In this document: piece after piece, positions 16,685 to 26,440 of the stretch | Numbering within the stretch: the stretch's first letter is position 1 | How the letters are laid out: each line of letters begins with the position of its first letter | From: JAEUKA01 sp044228505 | GTDB lineage: Bacteria > Myxococcota_A > Polyangia > Palsa-1104 > JAEUJZ01 | Assembly: GCA_044228505.1 (NCBI GenBank) | Contig: JBGAUT010000014.1 | Coordinates: 62,001 to 126,000, forward strand | Length of the DNA stretch: 64,000 nucleotides | Direction of reading: 5' to 3' | Made by a program: the position numbers and the translations under genes | The notes under the pieces: generated by a model | Database searches by the model: none | The model's input: the letters and a program-made list of their open reading frames with translations, nothing else | Told to the model about the DNA's origin: nothing

Positions 16685-19600
16685 CTACATGCAAACGTGG
16701 GTGGTCATGTTGCAGGTCGGCTTGGTCATCGGACAGTCGGCGTTCATCACGCACGCCACACAAGCGGTCTTGGTCGGATCCGCATTGTCCACGTAGCACT
16801 TGGGAGTCGGGTTCTTACATTCCATATCCGTTGCGCATGGAACACAGAGGTTTTTGACCGGCATACCCATCACGGACTGACAGATCTTATTGCTACCTTT
16901 GCAGTCTGCGTTCATAAGACACGCGGTGCAGACGTTGAGGTGCTTATCTACCGCGTCCAAGTAGCACACCGGAGCGCTCATGTTCGTACATTCGGCATTT
17001 GTCAAGCATGCTGTGCAAACATTCTTCTTGGCGTCCGCAGCATCGACATAACACGTCGAACTCGGTGCTTTGCAGTGCACGCCCGACGTGCATTCCACGC
17101 AGAAGTTCTTGGTGTCGTCCATGCCCGGATCTTTGAAGCAAGCGGGCTTCGGAGCGGAGCAGTTTACGTCGACCAAGCAAGTGAGACACATGTTCTTGCT
17201 GGGATCCATGTTGTCGACCTTGCAGGTAGGGGTCATCACCGGGCAATCGAGCGTCCCCACGCAAGGCACACACTGATTCTTGGTCGTGTCGGCAGCGTTG
17301 AGGTAGCAAGCAGGTTTGCCCGCAACCCCCGTACAGTCCGTACTGCTCTGGCAAGCGATGCACTGGTTGTTTCCAGGATCGCAGATCGGCTTGCCCATGA
17401 CGTTCATGCAGTCGGCCCCAGTCAAGCACGGGACGCACTTGTTCTTGCTCGCATCCGTCATGTCCTTGAGACACTTCGGGCTCGCCATCGGACAGTCCGC
17501 ATCAGCGAGACACGGCACGCACTTGTTCTTGGTGGTATCGCAGACCGGACGGCTCGGGAGCGTCTTGCAATCGTTCGAACTCAAGCACTCGACACAAGCA
17601 TTGAGCGTCGAATCCGGATCGGTCTTGCACTGCGCCGGGCTCATGTTCTTACAGTCAGCAGCGATCAAACACGGCACGCACTTGTTGATGGCGGTGTCGC
17701 AGGTCGTCTTGCCGGGAGTGGTGCAGTGACTGCTCTGGGTGCACTCAACACACATGTTCTTGCTGCTGTCCGTTGGATCGACTTTGCAGCCAGGTGCCGC
17801 TGGTGACAGACAGTCCATGTTGGTCAAGCAGGTCGCGCACTTCCCAGTGGCGGTATCGCACGCAGGACGACCTGGGAAGGCCGAGCAGAAGCTGTTGTCG
17901 GTACACTCCACGCAGCGATTCTGACCAGGACTGCAGGCACGAGTGGTCGTGCCCGCCCCCAGAATGCGCACACAGTCCGATCCGCTGAGACACTGCACAC
18001 AGCCACTGTTCGACTTGCACAACGACTTGGTCTGACTGGCGGGATCGCACGCGACCTCGTTGTTGCACATGCACTGGCCACCACCGCAGCGATCCGCCGT
18101 GCTGTTGCTGCAGGCGTTGGAGCAGCCACCGCAGTGGTTAAAGTCGGTCTGTGGATCAATACACATCCTTAGCATCGGACAGCAGCTTCCTTTTCCGCTG
18201 TCTGCACCGGTTCCACACTGCTCAAAGCCATCGTTGCCCGGCGTCATGTTGACGTTGCCACTCACGCACTTGTTGTCGAGGCTGTCGCACAGCTCCGGGG
18301 CACCATCGCGAGCCTGCATACTAGGCGGCGGAATCGCCGGCCAAACGTTGCGATTGTTGTCATCGCAGTCGCTGCAATACAGCAAGTTGCTATTAAACGC
18401 GGCAGGGTTATCGGTGTCGGTGCAGCCCGCGCAGGACATGTACTTGTCTCCATCGAGATCGCTCTCGTTAGGAGGAAGAGCCCCGCTACAGTCATCATCG
18501 AAGCCGTTGCAGATCTCCGCAACCGGATCGGTCTGATCCTTACAGACCAAATAGCGATCTTTGGAAGAAAATCCGGGGACGCTCAGTGCATAGAAGGGAT
18601 TGTCCTTGCCACGGACACAACCGACCACCGTGCCAGCCTTGCAACGAGTGCCGTTCACCGTCACACCGCACGCTCGACCCTTTTCCGCCAAGAAGCTGCC
18701 TGCGGGGTCGTCCATGCTGCCGTTGCAATCATCATCCACCGGATTTGTGGCATCGCAGGTCTGTGGCTTCGGCTGATTGGCACCAAAGCAGCGAGCCGTA
18801 AAGAGCGCGCTGTTGTCCTGAGCCGGGCACCCCGCAAACGCCTTGGGATCGACAGTGGACGAAGGCAGAGTCGAAGTACAGACACAGCGGCCACTGAAAA
18901 ATCCACTGATGTCTTTCTGTCCACACAGTCCGACCGTGGAGTCCGCACACGAGGTCGTTCGCTTCGACAGATCGGTACCGGTCTGCACCAAGCGACTCCC
19001 CAGCGAGTCGGGGTTTAGCTCATCGATCAGACCATCGCAGTCATCATCTTTGCCGTTACACATCTCCACCGCGAACGGATGGACATCGAAGTTTGCATCA
19101 TCGCAGTCACTTGCGGAGTCGTAGCCGTCCTTGTCACGATCGAAGCTACAGACATCCATCATTCCGTCGCAGTTGTGATCCTTGCCATCGCAAGCGATCG
19201 GCGCACCAGGAAAGCTGCTCGGGTCCGCATCATTGCAGTCAAATGGCTTGCCAGCCACCAGACATCCGGCGGTGTTCTTGGGGAATCCGTCTCCATCCGC
19301 ATCACACGCCACGGTAGGACAGCCACTGCGCGCCATCGTGGGATCCTCACAACTCGTGTTCTGCACCCCACCCGTCGCATCGGTGTTTCGACACAGTCCA
19401 CGCATTGCGGAAAGAACATTGAATCCCTTGGACGCTGCATCGAGCATTCCGTACTTGGTCGCACTCCCAAGCGTGGTCGCAGAGCCCGGAAACACACCGC
19501 GATCGTTGTCATCACAATCGAGCGGACGACCGGACATTTTGTAGTTGGTGGTCGGGCAAGTCTGTCCCGCCAGTACCTCGGAACGCTGAAAACCATCGCC

Positions 19601-20704
19601 ATCGAGATCGCAAGGAACACAGCCCGCGGATGGACGACCATCGCAGGCCCAGTCCTTGATCACACCATCTGCTGGATCGCAGAGCTTCTGCGCATTGGGA
19701 TGCACCCGGGAATCGGTATCATCGCAGTCACGCAGCTTCACATCGGGATTGTTGGGCGAGTAGCCGTCACAGTCTTCATCGGTAAAGCAATCAACATTCA
19801 ATCCGGTGCAGTCAAAGTCGAAGGTGGTATCGCAGCGCTTCGGCTGACACAGAGTCTGATCCGCACGCTTATTGTGATTGGTTTTGCAACTGGTGACATC
19901 AGTGCACTCACAACAGTTTCGGGGGCGCGGGTTGCCGTGATAGCGATTCTTATCGGTGTCATCGCAGTCACTCCCTTCAGGATCACCGTCAGAATCTTTG
20001 TCTTCACAAGCCCGTGGCTCGCCCGCACATGTGACATCAAACAGAGCCAGTGGCGGCAGGCTGGTGGCACTCGGGGAGTGAGCAGGACGCAGCTTGACGT
20101 TGCAAGATGGACTTGCAAGGGGATGGATGTCAAAGCTGCGGAGTCGCACTGGCTCCAAGTCTCCCGGGGGCGGATCGCCGTCGACACAGTCTAAGACCTC
20201 TGGCTGATCCTGATACAGAGACGCGGCCTCCGCATTCTGAGCGGTCCACGACAGAGCATCCGGAAAGTGATCCCCATCGACATCGAACTCGGAGGCAACC
20301 GGGAGCAGTTTGGCTTCGACTTCCTGGTAGGCACCGATCTCTAAGATTCGTGCAAAGAAGTACTGCGGCTCGGGATTCCCTCTCTGGGGCAGCGATTCCA
20401 CATTGGGTACATTGGCCGCCAAAACTTGCAGCAAAAAGCGACCATGCTGCGAAAAGGGAAGTGCGACCCTGAGTGGGTCGTTTGCCAGCAATCGCTTGTC
20501 GCTCACATTCTGGATGCCTGACAGGAACACCACCTTGCGGGTAGCACGGTCCTGAATCTTGATGACGTAGCTCTGAAGGCGAACTCCATCCGGAGCACGG
20601 ATCACCACCATCACACCATCTGGTACACTACACGATGCCAATAGCAGCACGAGTAGTGCCCCAAGGAAGTGGCAAAGTCCCTTCTGATTGCGTTGGCAGT
20701 TCAT
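16685..20704 (-). CDS. Large MopE-like lipoprotein with Asp- and Cys-rich repeats
   Basis: The protein has 1339 residues with a lipoprotein signal peptide (lipobox LLASC, Cys at ~25). After a beta domain of ~200 residues, residues ~210-720 carry many putative metal-binding units of the form DxDxDG...DCDDxDxxxxPGA...CDGxDxxC (for example DCDDNDRGVFPGS, DCDDANFDVHP, NGKDDDCDGLIDE). This is the Stigmatella/MopE-type calcium-binding repeat. Residues ~850-1339 switch to about a dozen ~40-residue Cys repeats of the form CVPCLADADCPMASPKC, each with four or so Cys. The protein should sit on the cell surface, Ca-bound and disulfide-rich. Its role is unknown; adhesion or surface-layer functions are inferred from similar myxobacterial proteins. 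Confidence 0.75.
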   Translation of the reverse strand: MNCQRNQKGLCHFLGALLVLLLASCSVPDGVMVVIRAPDGVRLQSYVIKIQDRATRKVVFLSGIQNVSDKRLLANDPLRVALPFSQHGRFLLQVLAANVPNVESLPQRGNPEPQYFFARILEIGAYQEVEAKLLPVASEFDVDGDHFPDALSWTAQNAEAASLYQDQPEVLDCVDGDPPPGDLEPVRLRSFDIHPLASPSCNVKLRPAHSPSATSLPPLALFDVTCAGEPRACEDKDSDGDPEGSDCDDTDKNRYHGNPRPRNCCECTDVTSCKTNHNKRADQTLCQPKRCDTTFDFDCTGLNVDCFTDEDCDGYSPNNPDVKLRDCDDTDSRVHPNAQKLCDPADGVIKDWACDGRPSAGCVPCDLDGDGFQRSEVLAGQTCPTTNYKMSGRPLDCDDNDRGVFPGSATTLGSATKYGMLDAASKGFNVLSAMRGLCRNTDATGGVQNTSCEDPTMARSGCPTVACDADGDGFPKNTAGCLVAGKPFDCNDADPSSFPGAPIACDGKDHNCDGMMDVCSFDRDKDGYDSASDCDDANFDVHPFAVEMCNGKDDDCDGLIDELNPDSLGSRLVQTGTDLSKRTTSCADSTVGLCGQKDISGFFSGRCVCTSTLPSSTVDPKAFAGCPAQDNSALFTARCFGANQPKPQTCDATNPVDDDCNGSMDDPAGSFLAEKGRACGVTVNGTRCKAGTVVGCVRGKDNPFYALSVPGFSSKDRYLVCKDQTDPVAEICNGFDDDCSGALPPNESDLDGDKYMSCAGCTDTDNPAAFNSNLLYCSDCDDNNRNVWPAIPPPSMQARDGAPELCDSLDNKCVSGNVNMTPGNDGFEQCGTGADSGKGSCCPMLRMCIDPQTDFNHCGGCSNACSNSTADRCGGGQCMCNNEVACDPASQTKSLCKSNSGCVQCLSGSDCVRILGAGTTTRACSPGQNRCVECTDNSFCSAFPGRPACDTATGKCATCLTNMDCLSPAAPGCKVDPTDSSKNMCVECTQSSHCTTPGKTTCDTAINKCVPCLIAADCKNMSPAQCKTDPDSTLNACVECLSSNDCKTLPSRPVCDTTKNKCVPCLADADCPMASPKCLKDMTDASKNKCVPCLTGADCMNVMGKPICDPGNNQCIACQSSTDCTGVAGKPACYLNAADTTKNQCVPCVGTLDCPVMTPTCKVDNMDPSKNMCLTCLVDVNCSAPKPACFKDPGMDDTKNFCVECTSGVHCKAPSSTCYVDAADAKKNVCTACLTNAECTNMSAPVCYLDAVDKHLNVCTACLMNADCKGSNKICQSVMGMPVKNLCVPCATDMECKNPTPKCYVDNADPTKTACVACVMNADCPMTKPTCNMTTHVCM

Positions 20705-20784
20705 CGTTCCCCCCTACGTAAGCGAAGCAAGTTCGATCGAAGCACTACGAAGCGAATGCAAAAAAATCAAAGTCACGCTCAGTC

Positions 20785-21711
20785 CTACTTGGATGACGAT
20801 CGGCGTGGCACCTTCCCAACGGCCAATAGCGGGTTGGTGGTTCGCTCAGCTGACGGTAACGCAACACTACGGAGCCTACGCAGCTCGGTCAGCAGAATCT
20901 GCTGCTCGACCTGGGCCAGACTACTGTCTCGCGAGCGCTGCGCCCGCATCTCGATAAGCTCGGCCAGCAGCGGTGCCAGCGCCGTGGCCAGCCCACGCTC
21001 CAGCGTCTCTGCACTAACCGGCTTTTCGATTCCTTTGACCGGTAGCAACGTGGCACTGATGCCTCTGGCCAGCGGGACCAGGGTTGCCTCAATCCGCGAT
21101 AACATGGTCTCTGTCTGGTTGACCCTTACGACCAGTCCTTGAATCTGCGTCATCAAACGATCGACGTCGTGCGCCAGACCTGAGACATTGCGAACGGTCT
21201 GAGACTGAGACTTCGAGATCTCCTGAGACAGCCGCTCGTGGCCTTCCGCTAGCAACTGGTGCAGCTCGCCGAGCTTACGAGCGACTGACGCGACATCGAC
21301 ACTATCAACCACAGCATCCGTTCCCACCACAGCCGCAGCAGATACGGTAGCGACCGTCGGCTCGGGTGGCACAGAGTCGCTGACAGTCGCCGCAGTCCTC
21401 ACATCGGGAAGCGGAATCCCGACCACCGGAGCCAAAGCCGCAGAGTCCGTTCCTCCGGACTCCTTCACCAACAGTGCTGACGTGTCTGGCTGCGGAGTCG
21501 CTGCATCATCTGCCTCCGCAACTGGGGGCCGATCGCTGGGCGACAGATCCGTCCCCACCAAGATGCGCTGACTCCGGGATGAGCTGGCCACCCGACGCGT
21601 CGCAGCGGTCCGACTGGTAGTCGCTCGCCGACGAGTGGTGACCACCGCCGCAGAATCTACGGGTGGCTCGGTCGGTGCTACGGCTGGTGTCTTACGAACC
21701 CGGGTGGCCAT
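20785..21711 (-). CDS. Coiled-coil protein at the end of the T6SS operon
   Basis: The protein has 308 residues. The ATG at 21711 follows a good Shine-Dalgarno (TTAGGAGTAACG) and lies 8 bp after the PAAR-like gene. The N-terminal ~65 residues are very basic and Thr/Ala/Arg-rich (TTRRRATTSRTAATRR), then comes a Pro/Asp/Ala-rich linker. Residues ~120-270 form an amphipathic helical/coiled-coil region (KLGELHQLLAEGHERLSQEI, VRVNQTETMLSRIEATLVPL) with a short basic end. There is no transmembrane helix or known effector motif. Its position right after the spike and tip genes makes it a candidate cargo, adaptor or immunity protein, but nothing in the sequence proves this. Function unknown. Confidence 0.6.
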   Translation of the reverse strand: MATRVRKTPAVAPTEPPVDSAAVVTTRRRATTSRTAATRRVASSSRSQRILVGTDLSPSDRPPVAEADDAATPQPDTSALLVKESGGTDSAALAPVVGIPLPDVRTAATVSDSVPPEPTVATVSAAAVVGTDAVVDSVDVASVARKLGELHQLLAEGHERLSQEISKSQSQTVRNVSGLAHDVDRLMTQIQGLVVRVNQTETMLSRIEATLVPLARGISATLLPVKGIEKPVSAETLERGLATALAPLLAELIEMRAQRSRDSSLAQVEQQILLTELRRLRSVALPSAERTTNPLLAVGKVPRRSSSK

Positions 21712-21719
21712 CGTTACTC

Positions 21720-22106
21720 CTAAGGGGTCATCACCGTGGGAACACCAGGCGGCAGAATCTCGATCACCCCCGCCCACAGACACATCAGCTTTGCAGAGTT
21801 ATTCAGAATCGGCATATTTCCAAGCAGCACGGTCGGAGCCCCGACAATCCATGGGGCCGGTGTGTTCGGAATGCAAGGCATCGGAGTCAGTACGCCGAGC
21901 GCTGCTGCCGTGGCCGCTGCCACCATCGGATTGGCCATCGACTGACACATGCCAAACGGCAGGATGTTCACCATGGGCTTGTTGTCCATGATGTTGGCGA
22001 CCGGCACTGGAGACATCACGCGGTTCACCGGCAGCACCATCAGTGAGCCAGGAGCCAGCCCAAACGAACACTTTAGCATTGCGCCCATGCAAACTGCGTT
22101 TGGCAT
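21720..22106 (-). CDS. PAAR-like (DUF4280-type) T6SS spike-tip protein
   Basis: The protein has 128 residues with the compact Gly/Pro/Cys pattern of DUF4280 PAAR-like proteins: AVCMGAMLKCSFGLAPGSL, ANIMDNKPMVNILPFGMC, LTPMPCIPNTPAPW, LLGNMPILNNSAKLMCLWAG. Such proteins cap the VgrG trimer and can carry or recruit effectors. No toxin extension is fused; the protein ends shortly after the core. Several conserved Cys and His-poor metal sites suggest a metal-stabilised tip as in PAAR (inference). Its ATG overlaps the stop of the MORN gene (TAATG), indicating coupled translation. Confidence 0.85.
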   Translation of the reverse strand: MPNAVCMGAMLKCSFGLAPGSLMVLPVNRVMSPVPVANIMDNKPMVNILPFGMCQSMANPMVAAATAAALGVLTPMPCIPNTPAPWIVGAPTVLLGNMPILNNSAKLMCLWAGVIEILPPGVPTVMTP

Positions 22107-23317
22107 TACTTGCCTCTCGGTGTAGAGGTTTCAGTCATCGGCAAAGTACCAATATTCGGAGGCTCCAGAATCAATCCCTTGCGAGGGGGCGGCGGGGGCG
22201 GCGGAGCCTTCTTCCCCGGCTTGACCGTCAACGCGGGAGCTTTCTCCGCTGCCGCAACTGGAGGTACCTTTTCCGCTGCGGCTGCCGCTAGCTCTGGCTT
22301 GGCAATCGGTGACTCTGGAACCTGTGGTACCTCGGGAGCTTGAGGAAGCTCCGGAGTCGCAGGAATCTCAGGTGCCGTCGGCAGCTCGGGCGCACTCGGC
22401 AGCTCCGGTGCAGCGGGCATCTGTGCACCACTTAGGAGTCCGGTTACCGCCGGAGCCGCAGCCGCTACGATCTTCTTGCGCGCCACATCCATGAGTCCGC
22501 GCAGCGCCGACTGCTTGGCTGCATCAGCCGCTTGCGCCTCCACGGAAGGCGTTGCGGGAACCGGAGCAGTCTGCAGGGGTCGCCCTTTTTCATCAAACTG
22601 TTCCGGAGTCGGTACGAGCGCCCCGTGCTCATAGCGAGCCCGCCTCTGAAGTTTACCGCTCGGATAGTAGACCAAAGATTCGCCGTGGAGCTTGCCCGCC
22701 AGATACTGATTGGTTTCGCGCAGGCGTCCATCGGGAAGAAACTCCTCGACGAGTCCCTGAAGCAGTCCCTCGACATAGGGCTCGCGGCGGACCACCACCC
22801 CGTGCGGTCCAAAATAGACCGCCTCCCCATGCCGTTTGTCGTTCACATAATGAGCAGACAGAATCGGTCCACCGTCAGGACCGTAGATGACACCGACTCC
22901 GTGCTTTTTGCCCTTCACGTAGTGCTGCTGGCTCACCATTTGACCGTTTTCATAGGTCACCATGTCGCCATGTAGCTCTCCGCTCACATACGACGCCAGC
23001 AGCTCGGACCGACCCTGTTCATCAAAGCGGCGCAGCAGTCCATTCATCTTTCCGGCCTTGAAGTGAACGCGCTGCAAGACCTTGCCACTAGGAAAGAACT
23101 CGACAGATTCACCGTCGAGCTGGTCATTTTTATACTGCGACTTCTGATGTAATTTGCCGCTCTGAAAAAATGAAAACTCACCGTCCATTTTGCCGTCGTG
23201 CAAAGGCCCACGCATGCTGACGTTGCCATCCGCATCGTGATCGACATGCTCGGCCTTGCCATCGATCGGCCCCTGCGCAGACTCTCCTTCTGGACGATGC
23301 TTTGACTGTTCACTCAT
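22106..23317 (-). CDS. MORN-repeat protein with Pro-rich tail, T6SS accessory
   Basis: The protein has 403 residues. Residues ~30-225 contain about nine MORN-like units (GPLHDGKMDGEFSFFQSGKL, YKNDQLDGESVEFFPSGKVL, YVKGKKHGVGVIYGPDG and so on), the YwqK-type repeat. Residues ~250-403 are Ala/Pro/Glu-rich with repeated PELPSAPELPTAPE-like steps and a PPPPPPP tract before the end. It lies 1 bp after vgrG and overlaps the PAAR-like gene. YwqK-type MORN proteins are often antitoxins or immunity/adaptor proteins, so an adaptor or immunity role in the vgrG island is the most likely, but this is inferred from position. No signal peptide. Confidence 0.7.
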   Translation of the reverse strand: MSEQSKHRPEGESAQGPIDGKAEHVDHDADGNVSMRGPLHDGKMDGEFSFFQSGKLHQKSQYKNDQLDGESVEFFPSGKVLQRVHFKAGKMNGLLRRFDEQGRSELLASYVSGELHGDMVTYENGQMVSQQHYVKGKKHGVGVIYGPDGGPILSAHYVNDKRHGEAVYFGPHGVVVRREPYVEGLLQGLVEEFLPDGRLRETNQYLAGKLHGESLVYYPSGKLQRRARYEHGALVPTPEQFDEKGRPLQTAPVPATPSVEAQAADAAKQSALRGLMDVARKKIVAAAAPAVTGLLSGAQMPAAPELPSAPELPTAPEIPATPELPQAPEVPQVPESPIAKPELAAAAAEKVPPVAAAEKAPALTVKPGKKAPPPPPPPRKGLILEPPNIGTLPMTETSTPRGK

Positions 23318-23318
23318 A

Positions 23319-25355
23319 TTAGTTCAGCTTCACCATGCCGCCCTTGATCGCAGCCATCGCTCCACCTTCGAGCTTCGCCATCGCGGCAGCCTTGACGTCG
23401 ATGTTCACGCCCTCCAGCTTCATGCCTACCCCAGCCTTGATGTCGAGATTCACGGCCGCTTCCTGCTTCATGTTGGCCCCGGCTTTGAACTTCATATCCG
23501 CACCGGACTTCACATCCACAGCAGCAGAGGCCTCTGCCTTGATTCCCTTCTTCGAAACAATCTTAATGTCGCCATCGACGTTGATCGTCAGGTTCCCTTT
23601 GACGGTCAGGATGTAGTCCTTGTCCACCGTGTGGCTGAACTTGGCCTTGTTTTTGTGCGTCTCATCCTTGTCGACTTCGACCGTCCGCTTGCCCTTGACA
23701 GAGTGCTTCTCATCACCCTTATCGACCTTGACCGTACGATCTCCCTTTTTGACCGTGAGCATCTCATCACCCTCGGTCACTTCGACCTCACGGTTCTTCT
23801 TCACCACGATCTTGTCGTTGTTATCGATCTTGGCGCTGCGATCGTTTTTGATCTCGGTCTTGCAGTCGTTGTCGATCTTGGCGGTGCGGTCGTGTTTGAC
23901 CTCGATGTTCATGTCCTTTTGGGCATGGACGTAGATCTCTTCGGAGTCCTTCTTGTCTTCGAGACGAATCTCGTTGAAACCACCACCACCCTTGCTGGTG
24001 CGGCTCTTGGTCGTGCTCTTGGTCTGGTTGTCAGGAAGCGGATAGGGGACAGTCTGCTCAGCGTTGTAGACAGCCCCGGTGATGAGTGGTCGATCAGGAT
24101 TCCCATCAATGAAGGTGATCACCACCTCCTGTCCGATTCGCGGCAGAAAGAACGTGCCATAGCCCTTCCCTGCCCAGTGCTGAGTCACCCGAACCCAGCA
24201 CGAGCTATTTTCGTCCTTCTTGCCTTTGCGATCCCATGGGAACTGGACTTTGACGCGACCGTATTTGTCGGTCCACATCTCTTCGCCCGACTTTCCCACC
24301 ACCACTGCGGTCTGGCTTCCCAACGCCATTTGCCGTCGGGTACGTCGCGGAGGACGGAACACCACGGTCGCGGGCAATGCCTCGATCGAGTTGCCGTAGT
24401 TGCCCCTGTCTCCGATGTGACTGATGCTGCGAATCACATACTCTTGATTGAGATCGCTGCGATCATGCTTGGTCAGCTTGAACTTGCCACCAGCGGTGAA
24501 TCCGCGACAGTTGCCGCTCGCTCGCAGGACTTTCTGCGCGTGCTCCATCGATTCAATGCGCAGCTTGGCGAGCTTCTCGCCATCGTTCTTTTTGGCGTAG
24601 TTACCCGGATGGTCGTAGACCACCAGCGCTGGACTTCCACCACCGGTCTTGACGAACAGATCGGTCGAAGGAATTTCAAAGTTATAGTCCGTCAGCGCGT
24701 ATCCGGTAGTAACCAAAGACTCTTCGAACGTGCAGTCTCGCAGGCAGTTCGGGGAATCATCGAGTCCCATTCGCACATCAGTCGACCCAGTACACTTGGC
24801 GTAGCCATCACTGTCATCGGCCAACACCATCATATGTTTACCGTCGCTGTGCTCGAAATAGTAGAAGATTCCCTCGTCTTCCATCAGCCGACTGACGAAG
24901 TCAAAGCTCGACTCCTGATACTGCACGCAGTATTCGCGCTTGGCATACGTTCCCTTCAGACTCTTTTTGAAATCCTTCAGACCAAGATCCGAAAACACCT
25001 CTTCGATGATCTCGGGCACGCTCTTGTTCTGGAAGATTCGGTTGTCGGCGTGAAGCGTCAATAGCCACAACCATGGCCGCAGTTCCGCCACGTAAACGGT
25101 GTGCTTGGGATCGTATCCTGATTCAACGAAACGAGTCACGATTCCGCAGATGTGACGCTTCGACTTATCCGGCAGCACGATCGTAATCGTGACCGCCTTT
25201 CCCATCAGCTTCTTAAAGTCGAGCTTTCGATCCTTGCAGAGAAACTGAAGCGTATAAAGGAACGGTAGGGAGATCTCCTCTTGTCCCTGAAACGACTCCA
25301 GAACCAAGGCGTCCGCTGCAGGAGTCGATGCGCTTAGGAAGTCATGGTCGCTCAC
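23319..25355 (-). CDS. vgrG: T6SS spike protein VgrG (TssI)
   Basis: The protein has 678 residues. The N-terminal gp27-like part includes LVLESFQGQEEISLPFLYTL, CGIVTRFVESGYDPKHTVYV and YCVQYQESSFDFVSRLMEDEGIFYYFEHSDGKH, the classic VgrG signature. The gp5 OB-fold segment follows (EEMWTDKYGRVKVQFPWDR, CWVRVTQHWAGKGYG, EVVITFIDGNPDRPLITG). The C-terminus is a long beta-helix with repeated KIDNDCKTEIKNDRSAKIDN-like steps and ends in a Lys/Ala/Met-rich repeat without an identifiable toxin domain. It therefore looks like a structural, non-evolved VgrG that carries cargo through the PAAR-like protein. Its ATG overlaps the tssG stop by 4 bp. Confidence 0.95.
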   Translation of the reverse strand: MSDHDFLSASTPAADALVLESFQGQEEISLPFLYTLQFLCKDRKLDFKKLMGKAVTITIVLPDKSKRHICGIVTRFVESGYDPKHTVYVAELRPWLWLLTLHADNRIFQNKSVPEIIEEVFSDLGLKDFKKSLKGTYAKREYCVQYQESSFDFVSRLMEDEGIFYYFEHSDGKHMMVLADDSDGYAKCTGSTDVRMGLDDSPNCLRDCTFEESLVTTGYALTDYNFEIPSTDLFVKTGGGSPALVVYDHPGNYAKKNDGEKLAKLRIESMEHAQKVLRASGNCRGFTAGGKFKLTKHDRSDLNQEYVIRSISHIGDRGNYGNSIEALPATVVFRPPRRTRRQMALGSQTAVVVGKSGEEMWTDKYGRVKVQFPWDRKGKKDENSSCWVRVTQHWAGKGYGTFFLPRIGQEVVITFIDGNPDRPLITGAVYNAEQTVPYPLPDNQTKSTTKSRTSKGGGGFNEIRLEDKKDSEEIYVHAQKDMNIEVKHDRTAKIDNDCKTEIKNDRSAKIDNNDKIVVKKNREVEVTEGDEMLTVKKGDRTVKVDKGDEKHSVKGKRTVEVDKDETHKNKAKFSHTVDKDYILTVKGNLTINVDGDIKIVSKKGIKAEASAAVDVKSGADMKFKAGANMKQEAAVNLDIKAGVGMKLEGVNIDVKAAAMAKLEGGAMAAIKGGMVKLN

Positions 25356-26440
25356 GGTGCTGGCCTCAGTGGTTCATCGCTGTAACGAGCAACGGCACCC
25401 AGCGCCACCCTGGGAACACCACGCAACTTGGCTCCATATGACAAAAAGGAAGTGAGCCCCAAGACTGGCTGCTCCGCCCCTGGCTTCGGGTCCGCTTCTG
25501 GATAACCCAGCCGAGCACGCGGAATCTCCTCGGCCTTGATCAGTAGCGAGACAAAGATGTCGTACTCAGGACCAACGTAGAACCGCGCCAGTTGAATGAG
25601 CGCGCTCAGTCCTTGATGTCCAGGTAGAAAATCCAGGTAGCGCACCCACGGCAGTGGCCCGATTTCAAGCTCGATTCCTGCTTGCTGGTCCCAGATCATC
25701 GAGCCGATCATCGCTTGCCCGCCCAGCATCTGGTTCTGACCGCTGAGCCCAAGCTTGGTCCACTGCTCTTCCTCGATCGGACGCATCGCCCCCCGAAGCT
25801 GATGACAGACAATCTTGACTTGGAAGTGATCGCTTAGCAGCGTCTCAAGTCCGGCGGCATCACGAGGCTGCTTGGTCAGTAGTCCCGCGTAGCGCAGCAA
25901 GGCTCGGTCAGGAACCTTTAGACGCTCCTGTAGACCTTCTGTGAGCATTCCCATCAGGCCATACAGAAAGCGTGAAAAGTGGTGCTCCTCAGGAGAGTTC
26001 CACTCTGTTCCTAGTTTACAGCTCTGCCGAACGCGAAACAGAAGCGACACCAGTCGATGATCGAAGATGTCGAGAAAATCCCGCAGCGCAAAGTCTCGCG
26101 CCGCATTCCGTTCTAGCACCCAATCGGTCATCGGGTGTGGCAGAGGGCCTTGCGCTCCGCCGAGCCCGAGCATGGCTACGGTAACGATCGGAGTGCGCGC
26201 TTCCCCCACAGGCTGCTCAATCGCAACGACATCACTTGGTGGAAAGGCCAACGAAAAGGAAGAACGGAAGCGCAGTGGCTCTGCTTCCGGATTGCCCCCT
26301 GATCCAACCGAATCAGCATCCGGAGCGAGCATCTCTAGGAGTCGCACCAACTGATAGAAGTTGAAGCGATACGGCTCCGCATACAGCTCTTCGATTACAG
26401 GAGGTTGCGAGCGCCCGCCAGCGGTGGCCATTTCTTCCAC
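25352..26440 (-). CDS. tssG: T6SS baseplate protein TssG
   Basis: The protein has 362 residues of the ImpH/VasB family, a part of the TssEFGK baseplate wedge. The N-terminal ELYAEPYRFNFYQLVRLLEM and LRFRSSFSLAFPPSDV, the central LGLGGAQGPLPHPMTDWVLER with RDFLDIFDHRLVSLLFR, and the C-terminal region (LGQN-like SGQNQMLGGQAMIGS) are typical. The reading frame overlaps the end of tssF by 46 bp; an in-frame ATG at 26431 would shorten the overlap only slightly. It is followed by vgrG with an ATGA overlap, so translation is probably coupled through the baseplate genes. Confidence 0.93.
   Translation of the reverse strand: MEEMATAGGRSQPPVIEELYAEPYRFNFYQLVRLLEMLAPDADSVGSGGNPEAEPLRFRSSFSLAFPPSDVVAIEQPVGEARTPIVTVAMLGLGGAQGPLPHPMTDWVLERNAARDFALRDFLDIFDHRLVSLLFRVRQSCKLGTEWNSPEEHHFSRFLYGLMGMLTEGLQERLKVPDRALLRYAGLLTKQPRDAAGLETLLSDHFQVKIVCHQLRGAMRPIEEEQWTKLGLSGQNQMLGGQAMIGSMIWDQQAGIELEIGPLPWVRYLDFLPGHQGLSALIQLARFYVGPEYDIFVSLLIKAEEIPRARLGYPEADPKPGAEQPVLGLTSFLSYGAKLRGVPRVALGAVARYSDEPLRPAP

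Noticed and set aside
19079..20194. 371-residue plus-strand frame opposite the MopE-like gene
   Set aside because: It is the antisense of Asp/Cys repeat coding sequence; no domain or start signal.
23256..25064. 602-residue open frame on the plus strand opposite vgrG
   Set aside because: It mirrors a recognised vgrG in an antisense frame and the product is repetitive with no domain; long open shadow frames are expected in a GC-rich coding sequence.
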